64,000 bases of DNA from Telmatactis stephensoni (taxonomy: Eukaryota; Cnidaria; Anthozoa; Actiniaria; Isophelliidae). A program made the translations under genes and the position numbers. The stretch lies in NCBI GenBank assembly GCA_029948255.1, contig JALIZF010001799.1, forward strand, positions 124,001 to 188,000, written 5' to 3'. Position 1 is the first letter of the stretch; each line of letters begins with the position of its first letter. The notes under the pieces were generated by a model. That model did not search any database. It worked only from the letters and a program-made list of their open reading frames with translations, and was not told the DNA's origin. Shown piece after piece: positions 32,111-45,000 of this stretch.

Positions 32111-32265
32111 TCATTGCGCACGTTTTTGTACTGTGAGATACACAACGAAGAAATCGGGTGAGAAACTTTCTGGATTTTTGCTGTTGATTATCTCATTTTC
32201 GAAGCGATGAAACATCTCATCAACAATCTTGGTCTTACCTTCTTTGGTACGAGTGTCTGATAAAC
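32111..32265 (-). CDS. Orphan 3' exon resembling SABATH methyltransferase C-terminus
   Basis: On the minus strand a splice acceptor (CTCATTGCAG) is followed by a 50-codon open stretch ending in TGA at 32111. It contains DEMFHRFENEI and ends FFVVYLTVQKRAQ. The pattern F.RF (helix) then a hydrophobic strand ending L.V.K fits the last strand of SAM-dependent methyltransferases of the SABATH type, some of which occur in corals. No upstream exons were found to the right within the window, so it is either a gene remnant or a gene whose other exons I missed. The family call is tentative. Confidence 0.35.
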
Positions 32266-32929
32266 CTGCAATGAGTACAAAGCCAAAAATAAACTGAGAA
32301 AAAGAAGGAAAGAGGAAAAATGACGCGAGTACAACCTCAGCATATCGACGGAAACCAATATCAAGAAATCGGTGCTCTTTTCGGGCTTCCTGTGGTAAAC
32401 AAACCGCGGTTCCCTATTTATATTCCAGTCCTTTTTTGACCAAAATCAAGATGGCCAATTTCACTCGAATGGCTGTAAATTTGAATGGAATTTTCGAAGA
32501 AAATCGCTTTTTTTCGCGATGAAAATTTATTCTAACTTCCAAATATGGTAAGTACAAATTTCCTTATATGGAAGAAGGAGCTCGTGTAAAAACAGACATG
32601 TCTTGATAGGCGGGAGTTTGTAAGGCTACACTGCCGATCCGAATAAATTCCTAAAACGTAACACATTATTTTTTCCCACCGTTTTCGCACCTCAGTAGAC
32701 AAAAGAAAAACGCTGTTTTAGTGTGGACAGAAGGCCTAACGATCTCAATGATCAGAAGAAGATATGAGCTCTACTCTGTGAGATAGCTCCGAGCTTTCTG
32801 CCAGGCTACGGATCAGGTCGAACAAACGTTCGCCATTTTTGACGGGAAAGTTGGAGTAGCCTAGGGACGAGGCTAAGCCGAAAGCAAACGGTCGCGTCCG
32901 CGCGCACGTCAAAAATCGAATTCTATTGT

Positions 32930-33105
32930 AGAAATAGAAAACGAGGCAGCGTGCTATGTTGAGTTATAGAAGCACGCGGGAATTGTAAGAAGACGAGAGA
33001 AGTGTTAGGAGAAGCACGAGGCGTAGCTCAACACTTCTCGAGTCTTCTTACAATTCCCAAGTGCTTCTATAACTCAACATAGCACTGCTGCCGAGTTTTC
33101 TATTT
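32930..33105. mobile_element. Palindromic MITE-like element
   Basis: GAAATAGAAAACGAGGCAGC...GTTGAGTTATAGAAGCAC on the left pairs with GTGCTTCTATAACTCAAC...GCTGCCGAGTTTTCTATTTC on the right. The loop is short, near 33,010. Confidence 0.7.
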
Positions 33106-33814
33106 CTTTTATAAAATACAAATTGAAGTTTTATTTTCTTTTTTCGTTGGAGAAAGTTTGAAAATGTGCGCGAGCGTGCTGTGTGTTCTCATAGAGAACG
33201 CGCGACACGCGTCCTCTGGCCAATCAGAGCGCGCGTTATATCGTAGTTATTTTATGTTATTGAGAACTTTGCGCGCGCGATTGGGAAATTACGTCTTGCA
33301 TCGACTTGCGAGCAGTTTGAACGTGCTCAAATTTGATCGCAAGCTAATGCAAGTTTTGGCTCGTTTGAACAGTCACCACGCTAAATTTCATGTTGTTTTT
33401 CATATTTTTTCGTCCGAACTTGTGCACATTTCGTCTTTTTTCGTGGGATTCTTGCCATTACGAAATAAACCGAAACAGTAAAAAAATATGCTATTATTTT
33501 ATTGTATTCTTTGTGGTAACGAGAGCTACAATATATCTTATTATATAAAAATCCTATAAATAAAGAAAGCATCAAATGCATTTGGAAATTGAATTTTTAA
33601 GTTAATGGTCCTTGTATACAAACGATAGCATGTTCTATTGTTCTGCGGCTTATCGCTTTCAACACATCAGAATTGTGAGATTTTCATACTGGGGTTATAT
33701 GGAAACGTGTTTTTGAAAGAATTAAAATGTAAAACAACTCGTTTTTAAAAGTTTTTTTTTTGTTAAAAGCTTTCAACAAATCACAGGAGTCATAGAAAAT
33801 AGAAAAGAACGGCT
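33106..33814. other. Intergenic, no gene seen
   Basis: A CGCG-rich patch near 33,160-33,290 is followed by AT-rich sequence. One 107-codon ORF (33158-33481) has no recognisable domain and no supporting context. Confidence 0.3.
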
Positions 33815-33822
33815 TTAAATTT

Positions 33823-34169
33823 CCCGGGGGGGGGGGGGACCTCCGGTGGCAACGGGCGGGATGATCGTCGGAAATTTTAAAAAATACCCCTAAAAGATAC
33901 CTGAGTCTAAAAAGGAGGGCGTGGTCCGCGATACGATTTTTAACCCCTAAAAGATACCAATTTAAAAGCTGTCGTTGCTGTTATTATTATTTAATATGTT
34001 ATTCTTTTAAAAATATACCCTAAAAGATACCAGATTAACGGTAAGGTGGGACAAAAACCTCATAACACCCTAAAAGATACCAGAACCATCCCCCCCACCC
34101 ATGCTTTTGACCCCTAAAAGATACGACGATCATCCCCGCCCAACGATATATGGGAGTCCCCCCCCCGGG
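33823..34169. mobile_element. Second hAT-like poly-G element
   Basis: It has CCCGGGGGG... and ...CCCCCCGGG ends, the 8 bp duplication TTAAATTT on both sides (33815-33822, 34170-34177), and internal CCCTAAAAGATACC repeats as in 28462-28885. Confidence 0.8.
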
Positions 34170-34177
34170 TTAAATTT

Positions 34178-35251
34178 GCCATGTTCCTCATGTAGAATGT
34201 CGTATTTTATAAATACAGAAGTTGTCTCTAAAAGGGAATCAGTCAGTAAAAAAGAAAAGATGACTTACAAAGCTTCAAAATTCCCGACCTATGCGTACAT
34301 TCCAAGTCTCCCTGGCAGCCGTTTTTTGTCGTCACGCAACGCTTCAGGGAGGCGTCATTTGCTCAGTGTAAGTCTTGATTGCGCACAATGTATTCTTTAG
34401 AGCTCAGTATTAGCCCTCAGCAAGGTAAAGAATGCACACAAATGCATATACAAAACCAATAGTTGCAAATTTATGAAATTTTGATCAAATTTTTGAATAG
34501 TCGCGAATTGAGGCTCTCACTGAGCAACACCGAACTCGAAACTGGAGTATTGTTGTCCAAAGCTTTCTATGATGTCCTGAATCTATATACTATACAAAGT
34601 TTTACTGAGTTCTATTGTAATGTTTCTATTGAATTTGTATAGACTGAGTTCGATGTACACCGAATACACTGACAGAGCGGGGCCAGAGCAAAATCCAAAG
34701 GTAGCAGGGAGTTGTCGGCCCTTGGACAAGCCCCAAGGAAGGAATGGTTGATTCAGTTCTTCTGGCTGAATATGACACTACCAACAAGACCCAAGAGGGG
34801 GTAGCATGGGTCAGTTATTAGGTAGAAGACCTGGGTTGGAGAAGTGGGGTGTAACGTCTAATTTAATGAATATTTTTTAAGGTCTTTCTGTTTAGTTTGT
34901 TAAGAATTGGTTCTTTTGAGAACTTCAGCATTCCATCTTGACTTCGACTTTGAAGTTCAAATATGACAATCTGTAAAAAAGGGGAAAAATTACCTATCAT
35001 AGTGTGAAAGTAGCCTTCTCCGCAGGCAACCTTTTGGGCTTCCTGTGCGAAATTTTGAGAAGAAAAACTGCTCTCCCCTTCTCTCCCCATTCTCCCCTAT
35101 CTCCACTCTTTTACACAGGAAACCCAAGAACAGAAAAAACCTCACAATGATGGCTGCGAAGGAGGCTAGTGTGAAAGAAATATAAGCCTGTGATACGTGT
35201 TAAATTATTCAACTAGGAACAAGGCCAGCTAACAGTGATTGGAACACTTTT
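34178..35251. other. Intergenic, no gene seen
   Basis: No coding exon or RNA gene was recognised. Small ORFs have no domain support. Confidence 0.35.
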
Positions 35252-35379
35252 TTATCCCACACCATAGAAAATACAGCCAATAACCGCAATGTCTCATGGG
35301 AAGAGACATTTGAACAACGCCGATTATACAACAGCTTTCCTGCTTTCTGATTGGCTGTATTTTCTATGGTGTGAGATAA
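35252..35379. mobile_element. Short palindromic MITE
   Basis: TTATCCCACACCATAGAAAA and, inverted, TTATCTCACACCATAGAAAA form the ends of a 128 bp unit. The arms extend through TACAGCCAAT / ATTGGCTGTA. Confidence 0.7.
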
Positions 35380-35403
35380 ATAAATGTATGTACTAGTTAT
35401 TTC

Positions 35404-35690
35404 TAATAGAAAGTGAAGTGCTGCGAGCAGAAAACAGCTGGTGTATCCACGTTAGCAGAACTGTTCCCCTAAAACTTACGAAAGTACACCGCTTTCTCTG
35501 ATATATCAAATGTTTCTTGTCTATCTCCTGTGCGTTGTGTGACGAACACTGCTAGTTGACCTTCAATATTGAACTACAAGGATCAGTGTCGGACACACAC
35601 AGTTCAAAATATTTAGCACTTTGAGTAAAGCGATTTTTCAAACAATCTCAAACGGCTAGCGTTGGCAATGATTATAAAACTAACTGATTT
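35404..35690. repeat. Third copy of the 7915/9738 repeat
   Basis: It includes GATATATCAAATGTTTCTTG and CGAACACTGCTAGTTGACC in the same orientation as 9738-10090. Confidence 0.75.
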
Positions 35691-36079
35691 TAAAAAGCTA
35701 GTTTATTTAGGAAAAGACGTGAATCGCTGATCGTATGTATCGCGTGTTTGTCTAGTGACATCCTTGAATCGACTCTCGATACGAGTCCGCTGATCGTATG
35801 TATCGCATGTTCGTCTAGTGACATCCACAGATTACACTGTGTTCCGAATAGGAGGCTACTCGCTTCGCTCGCAGCAACCAGCTCTGCGTCCCAGTACAAT
35901 ACATAATGCGGGATATGGTCAAAACAACAAATATCTGAGTGTGCTTCACAACTTTAATTACCAATCTCAAGTATATGCAATCATCTCCATAGGACATTTC
36001 GTATTTTAGGCACAATTTCTAAGCCAAAAGAAAAACATTTTGTTCCTCTGAAATAATCCCAATGTTAATGTATTCTTAC

Positions 36080-39000
36080 CGTATTAACATCTGGCTGGAG
36101 CCATGAGGCTGGAATGTACAGTGTTTGTTGAGGACCTATGCTCCAGTATCGACCCAGAATATGATCATTAATAAAGGCCACACCCTTGCCCCATGCACTC
36201 ATATCAAGGAATGTGTCGTGTGGTTTTTCAGTAATAGTAAAGGTACCCTTAAAGAATCCAGGAAACAAGGGATCTTTGTTTTTACTTGGAATAAATTCCC
36301 AAGGACCATTCATAAAGGCTCTACAAATGAACAGAGAATTTGGATGAAAAAGATTTGTTAGTATTGATAAACAGATATTTCAGCTGAGACAAGAGACTAT
36401 AATACTAGTATTATGGTCTCTTGGCTGAGAGGCCAAAGAAATAGAACATTTTCGAACAGCTATATCTTGGTCAACCTGGCTCAGCCTCTGCTGTGCGTAA
36501 TATATTCTTTTCAGTTTGGTAACAGCCACCAGAGCCAGTGAAAAGGCAAGAAATATACACCTATTTCAAAAAAGATTGTCATATAAGAGCTCTCAAGCCC
36601 ACGCGACTAGACCGAAAAAGAGTATGGGTAGTAGCAAAACTTTACTTTCTTTTCCGCTTTGGTATTGACTTTAGCATCAGTAAGAGAAGTTCTTTAGTGT
36701 ATAGAGGTCATTCCGTTGGAATCAAAAGTATTTGCTTTTGTTTATTTACACTTCCCTGGTATTTGTGTGTAGTAGCTGCCTTTTCATGAGCTGTTACCAA
36801 ACTCCAAAGAATATATTACGTGCATGCATTCCAGACTGTGGTTGACCAAGATATAAATGTAAAATTGCCTATTGCCTAATAGAATTGTCTCCAAGGGCAT
36901 TTCTTGTTTTGTCACTTGTCTCCTTTCTTTTAGAATGCTATCTTGGTTTGTATGGATGGATGGATGGGTGGGTGGATGAATGGACGGATGGATAATACAC
37001 AGGTGGGATCAATTCGGTAGACACAGACAAGAACAACTACCATTCTAACTCGCTTAAATTTCAGCTCCACCGATCTTTTGCATGGAATGTTTACCTGGAA
37101 ATAAAGGTTTTATGGAAAGATAGTGGATAGACTTGTCCAGGATTTTGGAGCCTTTCCATCAATAAGAACTTCTCCCATCAGTCCTGGAAACATAAGCAAA
37201 ATAATATACATTATTAATCCACGAGGATACAAATCACAATTAATCTCTGTAGGCAATCCTTGCCCTAGGCAAATTTTGTAAAAAAAGGAAAGGTTTATGA
37301 TCTCATCGACTTGCCTTTATATTGGTCATTCAAATGGCTTGTTGAGCTTGAACGTCCCAAGTTTTCAACCAGGATATCCAAATAGACCTGTCTCATCCTC
37401 AACACTGGGATGCTGTGTATAAAAGTAACTGGCTATTTAGACTACTTCAGTTTTCACATGACTGTGAAAACAGCATTGTCACAGTGTGTTCACAGTGGGA
37501 ATTTCAAATGTTTAGAGTTTCTTTGTTTCATCTTATAAAACTAAAGAGATATATCAAAATCAAGGCAGTGTTAGTAGGTTCAGGTTTTTTTGTGCTTTTC
37601 AGGTTTAAAATTTCCGAGGGTAGTTTGAGGCTAGTATAGGTTTACGATTTTAAGGGGTGGGGGTAATTTAGTGCTTATGTATCTTGGTTGAAAATATCAT
37701 AATACACTAAAATAAAAGAATAACATACCTTGTATTTCAGCTCAACATCTACATACATCATTTTATCAACAGTCATATGGTTCTGTATAAAGTCCATAGC
37801 ATCTAATGTTGCAACAAGTTCAGAACCAACCATCACCTGCCAATAACCATTAATATCAGGTGCTGTCATGCTCACTTGACTGTCTTATTGACTGATTGAA
37901 AGGCTGACTTAACTGACTCAACTGACAGACTCGACTGACTGGTAGATTGACCTGTGGATAAATGTAATAACTGACTGACTGACTGACTGACTGACTGACT
38001 GACTGACTGACTGACTGACTTAAACTGAAGAACTGAATCCATTACTGAGCCAATTAATATCTCACAGAATGACTGACAGCAGAATGAATAAATGAATGTA
38101 TGAATAAATGAACAAGTGAACAAGTGAAGAAACAAATGAATGAAAGAATGAATGAAAAGTGAATTAATTTTATCTTCCATTACCTGTGCTCTGTCCCTGT
38201 ATTTTTCAATATAGAGTTTCTTTGCCTTACGTGGTAGCTTGGTACGATAGACTATAAAACCAAAGCTTTGGCCTCCATTATTGTTAATAAGCAGTTTCTC
38301 CATGGGTGCAATTTCTTTGATTTTAATAGTTTGATCCTGTAGATATGTCACATTTCTGATAAGTAAACCCTTGTAAAACATTAGAGATCTAATGAAACAT
38401 TAGTAATTCTTCTTGGATAAAAAGATTGTCAAAGTGTTACTTTTTGTATTTTATGTACAGCGACAATAATAACAACAATACAACATTGGCAAGTGTGATA
38501 TAATCACCAGAAGCATCAATAACAATGGATTAACTGTAGTAGCAACTACAACAGCAATACATTATAACTGCAGAAGAATAACAAGAACAACTGTAATAGT
38601 GATGGCAGTGCTATCAAGAAGGACAGCAAGAGCAGCAATGATAACAATAGCAAAGCACCAACAATAATAGGAACAGCAGCTACAGACATGATGACAGGAG
38701 CAACAGCAATATAGTGATATACATGCACTTCTATCAATAGTAGCTACAATGACGGCAACAGTAGCTGTAGAAAATAACAGCTAATAATTTAATGACATAT
38801 GTACATACAGCTAGAGTAGAATTAGTATGACAGCACTGTGAAAATGGCACTGCATGGCATGGTATGGTTATGGCAGGAATTTCAAATGCTTTTACAGACA
38901 TTATGGCACTGACACAATCATGGTACAGCACGGTCCGTGTCACACTCATAAGAAAATTGCTCTATCAACAACCAGGACAACAACAGCAGTTACAACAACA

Positions 39001-42000
39001 GCAACAGTGACATCAGAATATCTATCAACATGTTACAACAACAATGGCAATGACACCACAGAAATGACAAAGTCAACAATAAAGTGAAATCATCACTGCT
39101 TTCAATCAACAAGATCACCAGCTGCAGCAAAGATGCAGCAACAACAACACCAATAAACAACAATGACAACAACATCATAGCCAACACAATTAATTGCACA
39201 ACAATGACACTTGCCACGTATTTGTACATGTTTCTTAAAGGGATATGTTGGTCCATTTTGACTGGTTCTATCAACATAAATCAAAGGAATTAGTCATTAA
39301 ATAATTAATGAGAACATTATTCAAAATCATGTCTCTTATTCCTGACCACTAACATTATTAGGTGAACAAAATATTCATTATATTTAGTTAGTTATGACAT
39401 ATTATTTTGTCAAAGGGAAATTATAGACTATTTATTCCTCTTTCTTACTTCCTAGCTGAGGCTGGATTGTTCTTGGCATGCTCTAGTTCAAAATTCTTCT
39501 TCCCCATGGCCACTATGCTTATACAAAGCCAACTGGTTTGCCTCCTGGCCAGTTGGAATCTCTCAACCATTTATGTTTACCTTATTTGTATTATTTAGTT
39601 TTGATTAATTTGAATGGAGTGCCTGTCAACAAACCTTTTTTCACTGTCAGTGTAATCAATCCCATTTAATCTTGGGCTACGATATATTAAAATATTTCTC
39701 TTCTATTTCAATGAGATTCTTACCATAAACTGTTCGCATTATATTGGCTGGAATGTCTGGAAACTTCTTTGGAACTGTAAAGCAATATTAAAGCAACAAC
39801 ATGGAACCCTTTTCTTGTGGATAAAAATGTAGCTTTGTATACATTCTAACTCTAACAAGAAAAAAATCCATGGGTTCGAGTCCCACTTCGAGGCCATGGG
39901 TTCGAGTCCCACTTGAGAAAGATATTTTCCCGTCTCTCGTAGGGCATGCAACCAGACACTATAACTTTCCTTATTTCTCATATATTTATCATAGTGCCAA
40001 GTGGCTTTGATCTTAAGTTGAGAGTGATGTATTTAACAAATAGATTCCATTTTTCCGTGCGTCTGTACTCTAATCGATGCACAGATGAGACATCTTCTGT
40101 GCACCAGTTAGAGTACAGACGCACGGAAAAATGGAATTTATCTGTTTTATGTGTTCTGGACATGGAAACGGAAACGGCATGGTGCAGTCTGTTTTACACT
40201 CATATGAAAACTGCTCTTACTAATTAAATAAAAACTACTCCAGATCTGACTTATGGAGTACTTTCTGAATTCTTACTAGAGTGCTCGGGTGCATTTGCAC
40301 GTATAACTTTTCTTAGTTCTTTGTACTTGTTGGTGACATCACCTGCTTCACTTAACAATGCATCGTAATCTAGCAAAATATGACAAGGAAATCAATCATG
40401 ACGGATTATAATGAATTATCCAAACTGTATGGTTTTGGTCTTCAGTATATTGTGGTTGGAAAGCTGTTGGTATGTCTTTGACAGATGGTGCATTGGTGAG
40501 TAAGTTTTCTAGATAAGAGATGGGTGTTGAGTCAAAGATTCAAGAGAGATGGCTATCCAAATTTTGCATGCCCACTCTGATAAACAACATCAATAGCATC
40601 TTGTTGGAACACTATGAGTACTGAGCAAGAGTGGTCACAAGTGGTTGGTCTCAAGCAGGTTGGTAAGGCATTAGTATTGAAGTGGTCAGGAAGTGGGTGG
40701 TGAGTGGTTGGTAAGGTGTAAGTGGTTGGTAAGGTGTCAGTAAGTGGTTGGTAAGGTGTCAGTAAAATGTAAAAGTACAAGCGAATCACATATTGATACT
40801 CACCAAAAGAGGTGACCATAGGTAAATACTGAAATTTTTCTCCACTAGTTGCTCCATTTATGAAATCAAAATTTGTACCACCTAAGGAGGAAATTTTTGA
40901 AGAAATAACATTTATCTAGTTTATACAAATGATAAAGCAAAAGTACATAAAGCCAGATTTTCAGAGAGTGTCTGCCATGATTCTAGCCATCCATTAATGC
41001 TATGACATTGTACCTTAAATCTTTCTAAGGCACTATTGACACCTCTATGGTCAAATGAAGACATCAAATTCAAAAACCAATGATGTAAGCGAACTGTGAT
41101 CAAATAGTAATTACTCCCTCAAATTTCTTTACTAAAATATAGGTCTGGAGAAGTTGACTTTTGATCATAGCTCACTAATGCTGGGTGACTAATGCTAGGC
41201 ACTCTCTCTACACAGGAAGCCCAACTAATAAAAGCCTAGGATTACAAAAAGAGATGCCTGTGAAGGTTAAGGACTAAAATCTCTTGGAACTTAGTGATAC
41301 TCTGTTCATACACAAATGAATATACATTGAAAATGCGAAGCATGAGGTTAGCCCCATTAGCAGCCCCCCCCCCCCCCCCCCCGATTCCAGGAGTACTAAC
41401 CATGGAACATGTAAAAGTTGATTGACGCTCCCATTGCTAGAGCTGTAGCAACACCAGCATCAACCTTTTCAAGATCCATCGTGTGGTGTTCTTCTCCCCA
41501 GTGATCATACCAACCCAGCCAGAATTGACTTATCATTAATGGCTTCTCTGGCTGTTGAAGAGAGAAGATTAAAATTAATAGAAGTAAAAGGTAAAGGTTA
41601 ATATATTTTACTTCAAGGAGTGGGGAGTGGTTGCAGAGGCTTGTGTTTAAGCTTTCGAAGGTGTGCCCTCTATCGATGGGAGAGACACACCTTAGTACTT
41701 GCATGTAGTAGGACATGTAAGAAATGTCCCAAGGGATCCTTGGAAGACCACAGGGTATATGGCAAGGGATATGGGACATGTTATGGATGTCTGAGAGATC
41801 CCTTAGGAACAAGGGATAAACCATAGAGGACACCATAGGCCAGTACCAGACATGTGGCAACTTGCTTAATGAGATGTCCCAAGTTCAATTATCCCCAGTG
41901 AAAATGCACACTTAATATATACATATCTGCATGAAGCTTTGATAGCTTACCTGTAACTTCTTCACATCTTCAAGAGTACTTTTTTCTTCTATTAGGTATT

Positions 42001-45000
42001 GTAGATTTAATGTTTTCAGAACTAAGGTATCAATGAAATACATTGAGCATTAACTATGAAATAATATTGAAGGTTGAAAAGTAGATGAAGCAATTACACT
42101 GTAAGCCACTTTGAGATATATCTTTACACAGTTCTTTCTAAACAAAATTATGCTCTAACCCTAACCCTAACCTCTTTACAATGTACAAACTTAAGTAGTG
42201 AGAGCAAAATGTTTTTATAACGTCAGTGGTTGTTTTAATTAGACAGTGTTCATCCCATCTAGGTTAGTATAACAAAGAAAGATGCAAAACAACATTTAAA
42301 AAAATGAACATTTAGGATTTGATCACAAACCACTTTTAATTAAAAACTGACAAAAAATTGCCTAGCCTTAGTTAAGTCATATCAATTTCCCATATCATTG
42401 TAATTTTGATGATTATAATTTAGGCTGTCAATCACTTACCACCAGGAAGGTCTATTGGCCTCAGCTCGAGACCAGTCAGTGTGTCTGCTGTCATCATGAG
42501 TTCTTTCACACCATTCTTCAGCATTATCTGTACAAGGGAATAAAGACAGGAGTAATCACATAAAATATTAACAAGAAATAAATCATCTCTATTGGATTCT
42601 TTAAATGATCTTTTCGCAGCAGCATATCCATATAGTGATTCTGATCATCTGCTGGCACTCACACTCACTACCTCTACATTAAATATTTTACATACATTTA
42701 CAACCCTCAACTCACATGTTGAACTTTGCTGAGGGAGGAAAAACTGGAGAACCCAAGAAAAATACCCTTGTGGCACATGATAGAGAACAATTCATCAAAC
42801 AAACACAGTTCACATATGATCTAGTGCCCAAGCTGGCACTGGAACCCGGTCCACAGTCAGTGGTGAATGACCAGTGCTAATTGGCCAACCATATACTGCC
42901 AATTACTTTTGAACATATAAAGACCCAGACACACAATGCAATATTTTCAGTTAATACTATGCACAACACATAGGTGGGTCATATGTCTATCCACTCCAGA
43001 CCTGTGATATAATTATAATTGTGTACATTATTGCATGTAACATTTGCAGGCCAGAGAATCAAGTTCAACTTCTGCAACTTTTTCTATAATGTTATAAACA
43101 ACAACATATTGATGCAACAAGTGCATTCAACTCCTGCAATAACTGTATGCATTGTGGCATGCAACAATGTATTGCAGGAGAAGAATTGAGTTCAGCCTTT
43201 ACTACATTTTCAACAATGCTGCATGCAAGTATTGCAGGGGTTGATAAATGATTGAAGCAACTGTTGTTGCAAGCATTTGTTGCCAAAAATAGCATTATGT
43301 CTGGGCCCTTATGGATAAACCAGTAGGCCATTTGCACGATAGCGTCATTTTACTACAACTACCAGAATGCTCTAGATACGAATTTTCTTTCTTATTCAGA
43401 TTTTTATTCCCTTTTGAGAATAGTCGAACAATTGGCACTAATTACTGGGCTACCAGGCCCAGTTGAAAATTTGAGATGTTTTTTTTCTTTTTTGTTTCCT
43501 GTCGCCTCGCGAAATGGCCATTCTTGCGCAATACTGTATACGCGCAATGCATTACTGGGTGCTTCAAGAAATCACCAGAGAGAATTACTAGGAATTAGGC
43601 CGCCATTACATATGACATTTCCAAGTAAGTTTTTAACCATTTTCTTCGGGATTATTGTTGTTCTTCCCATATGTTAGATAGAATTACCGTTTACAAATCT
43701 AGAGGAGATTTCTTGTTGAATATTTTGCTGATTCATAGAAGATTTTAAAGCTTCAGTGATCGTACTTGAAATAAGACGGCGGGGACTTCAAATCGGTCTT
43801 CTCAAAACCTAACCAAAGCATTCTAGAATCTATCGGGAACCACACACAGTTCCATTAGACGTAGTACTTTTATTGTCAATAATAAATTTAAGAAATATAC
43901 ATGGAAATAAAGCTTTTGTTTTTTTTCAAAGTCTTGTTTTGAACATGCAGTGATATTTTCATGTGCGTGATCGAGAAAGAATACCAGTCTCGAGAAATAC
44001 ACGCATCATAAATAAATCCAGGAAAACTACAAGTCATCTGTTAAAAATAATTGAATTATCACAGAGGAGTGAATCATTCCAATTTTATTCTGTCAAGTGA
44101 TATAGAAACACATCCTGGTCCTATTGATCCCTTTAAGACTATCCAAGCACTTTGTAGTCAAAACAAAGTGTTGTTGTTTGGGTTGAATGTAGGTACCAAG
44201 TACATGTGTACTGAGCCATGTCCCTTACATCACTAATATTTGCCCACAGAAATAATGGTATTTCATCATCAATAACTTAGTTCAAATAATGAACATTGGT
44301 ATTAAATGAACTGTATGGTAGTTTATCGACTATCCCGACAAACATTTTTAATGTTATAAACAGAAGAACCTGAAATAATTTCCATATTCGGTATATTCAT
44401 GACTGTTGTACACTTGTCTAGAAATTTTTGATTACTGTACATCATTGGTGAATATAATGGCAGTCTTTAATCACACAAAATTATATCTCATTCATAATAA
44501 CAATTGGTTGTAGTACTGTGGCCATGTACTGTACCTCAGATGGTAAAAACTATTTGATTCACATGCTAGAAATGCAATTGTTATGCTTCACCCTTAAGGA
44601 ACCTGTGCCCTTAATTAGAATGTTGCTGTGCTATATCTTTGTATTCTCTTTGTTTTTCTCTGATAAAATCTACCTGGTATTGGAATTCAGAAACTTTAAG
44701 GTCAACTGTTGAACATGGAACAAAATTCCACAGTTCACTTAATACTTCTGCTGAACAGCCTATAATTAGATGCACATATCTGTACCACCCAATGCCAATA
44801 GCCACAGGTAGCCCAGTAACGCTGGCGATCAGCGTCTAGTTATTTTACAAAAGAAAGTGGGCAAAGCATTCTGGTAGTTGTAGTATATGACACCATCATG
44901 CAAATGGCCTATTGTATAATTTATTACAGTTGAATCTCAACTTTAAACAGCCAGTCCTTTCTACCCAGGCCAGTTCGACTACTTAACAGCCAGAACTTTT

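Noticed and set aside
38854..39293. Thr/Asn-rich and Val/Ile/Leu-rich ORFs
   Set aside because: They are read-outs of an AAC/CAG-rich low-complexity intron on either strand.
39866..39915. Two B-box-like GGTTCGAGTCCCAC motifs as a tRNA gene
   Set aside because: There is no A box, acceptor stem or anticodon arm. It looks like a duplicated tRNA-derived fragment.
42150..42174. Telomeric repeat (CCCTAA)n
   Set aside because: Only about three units lie within an intron, so it is interstitial and probably chance or minor repair.
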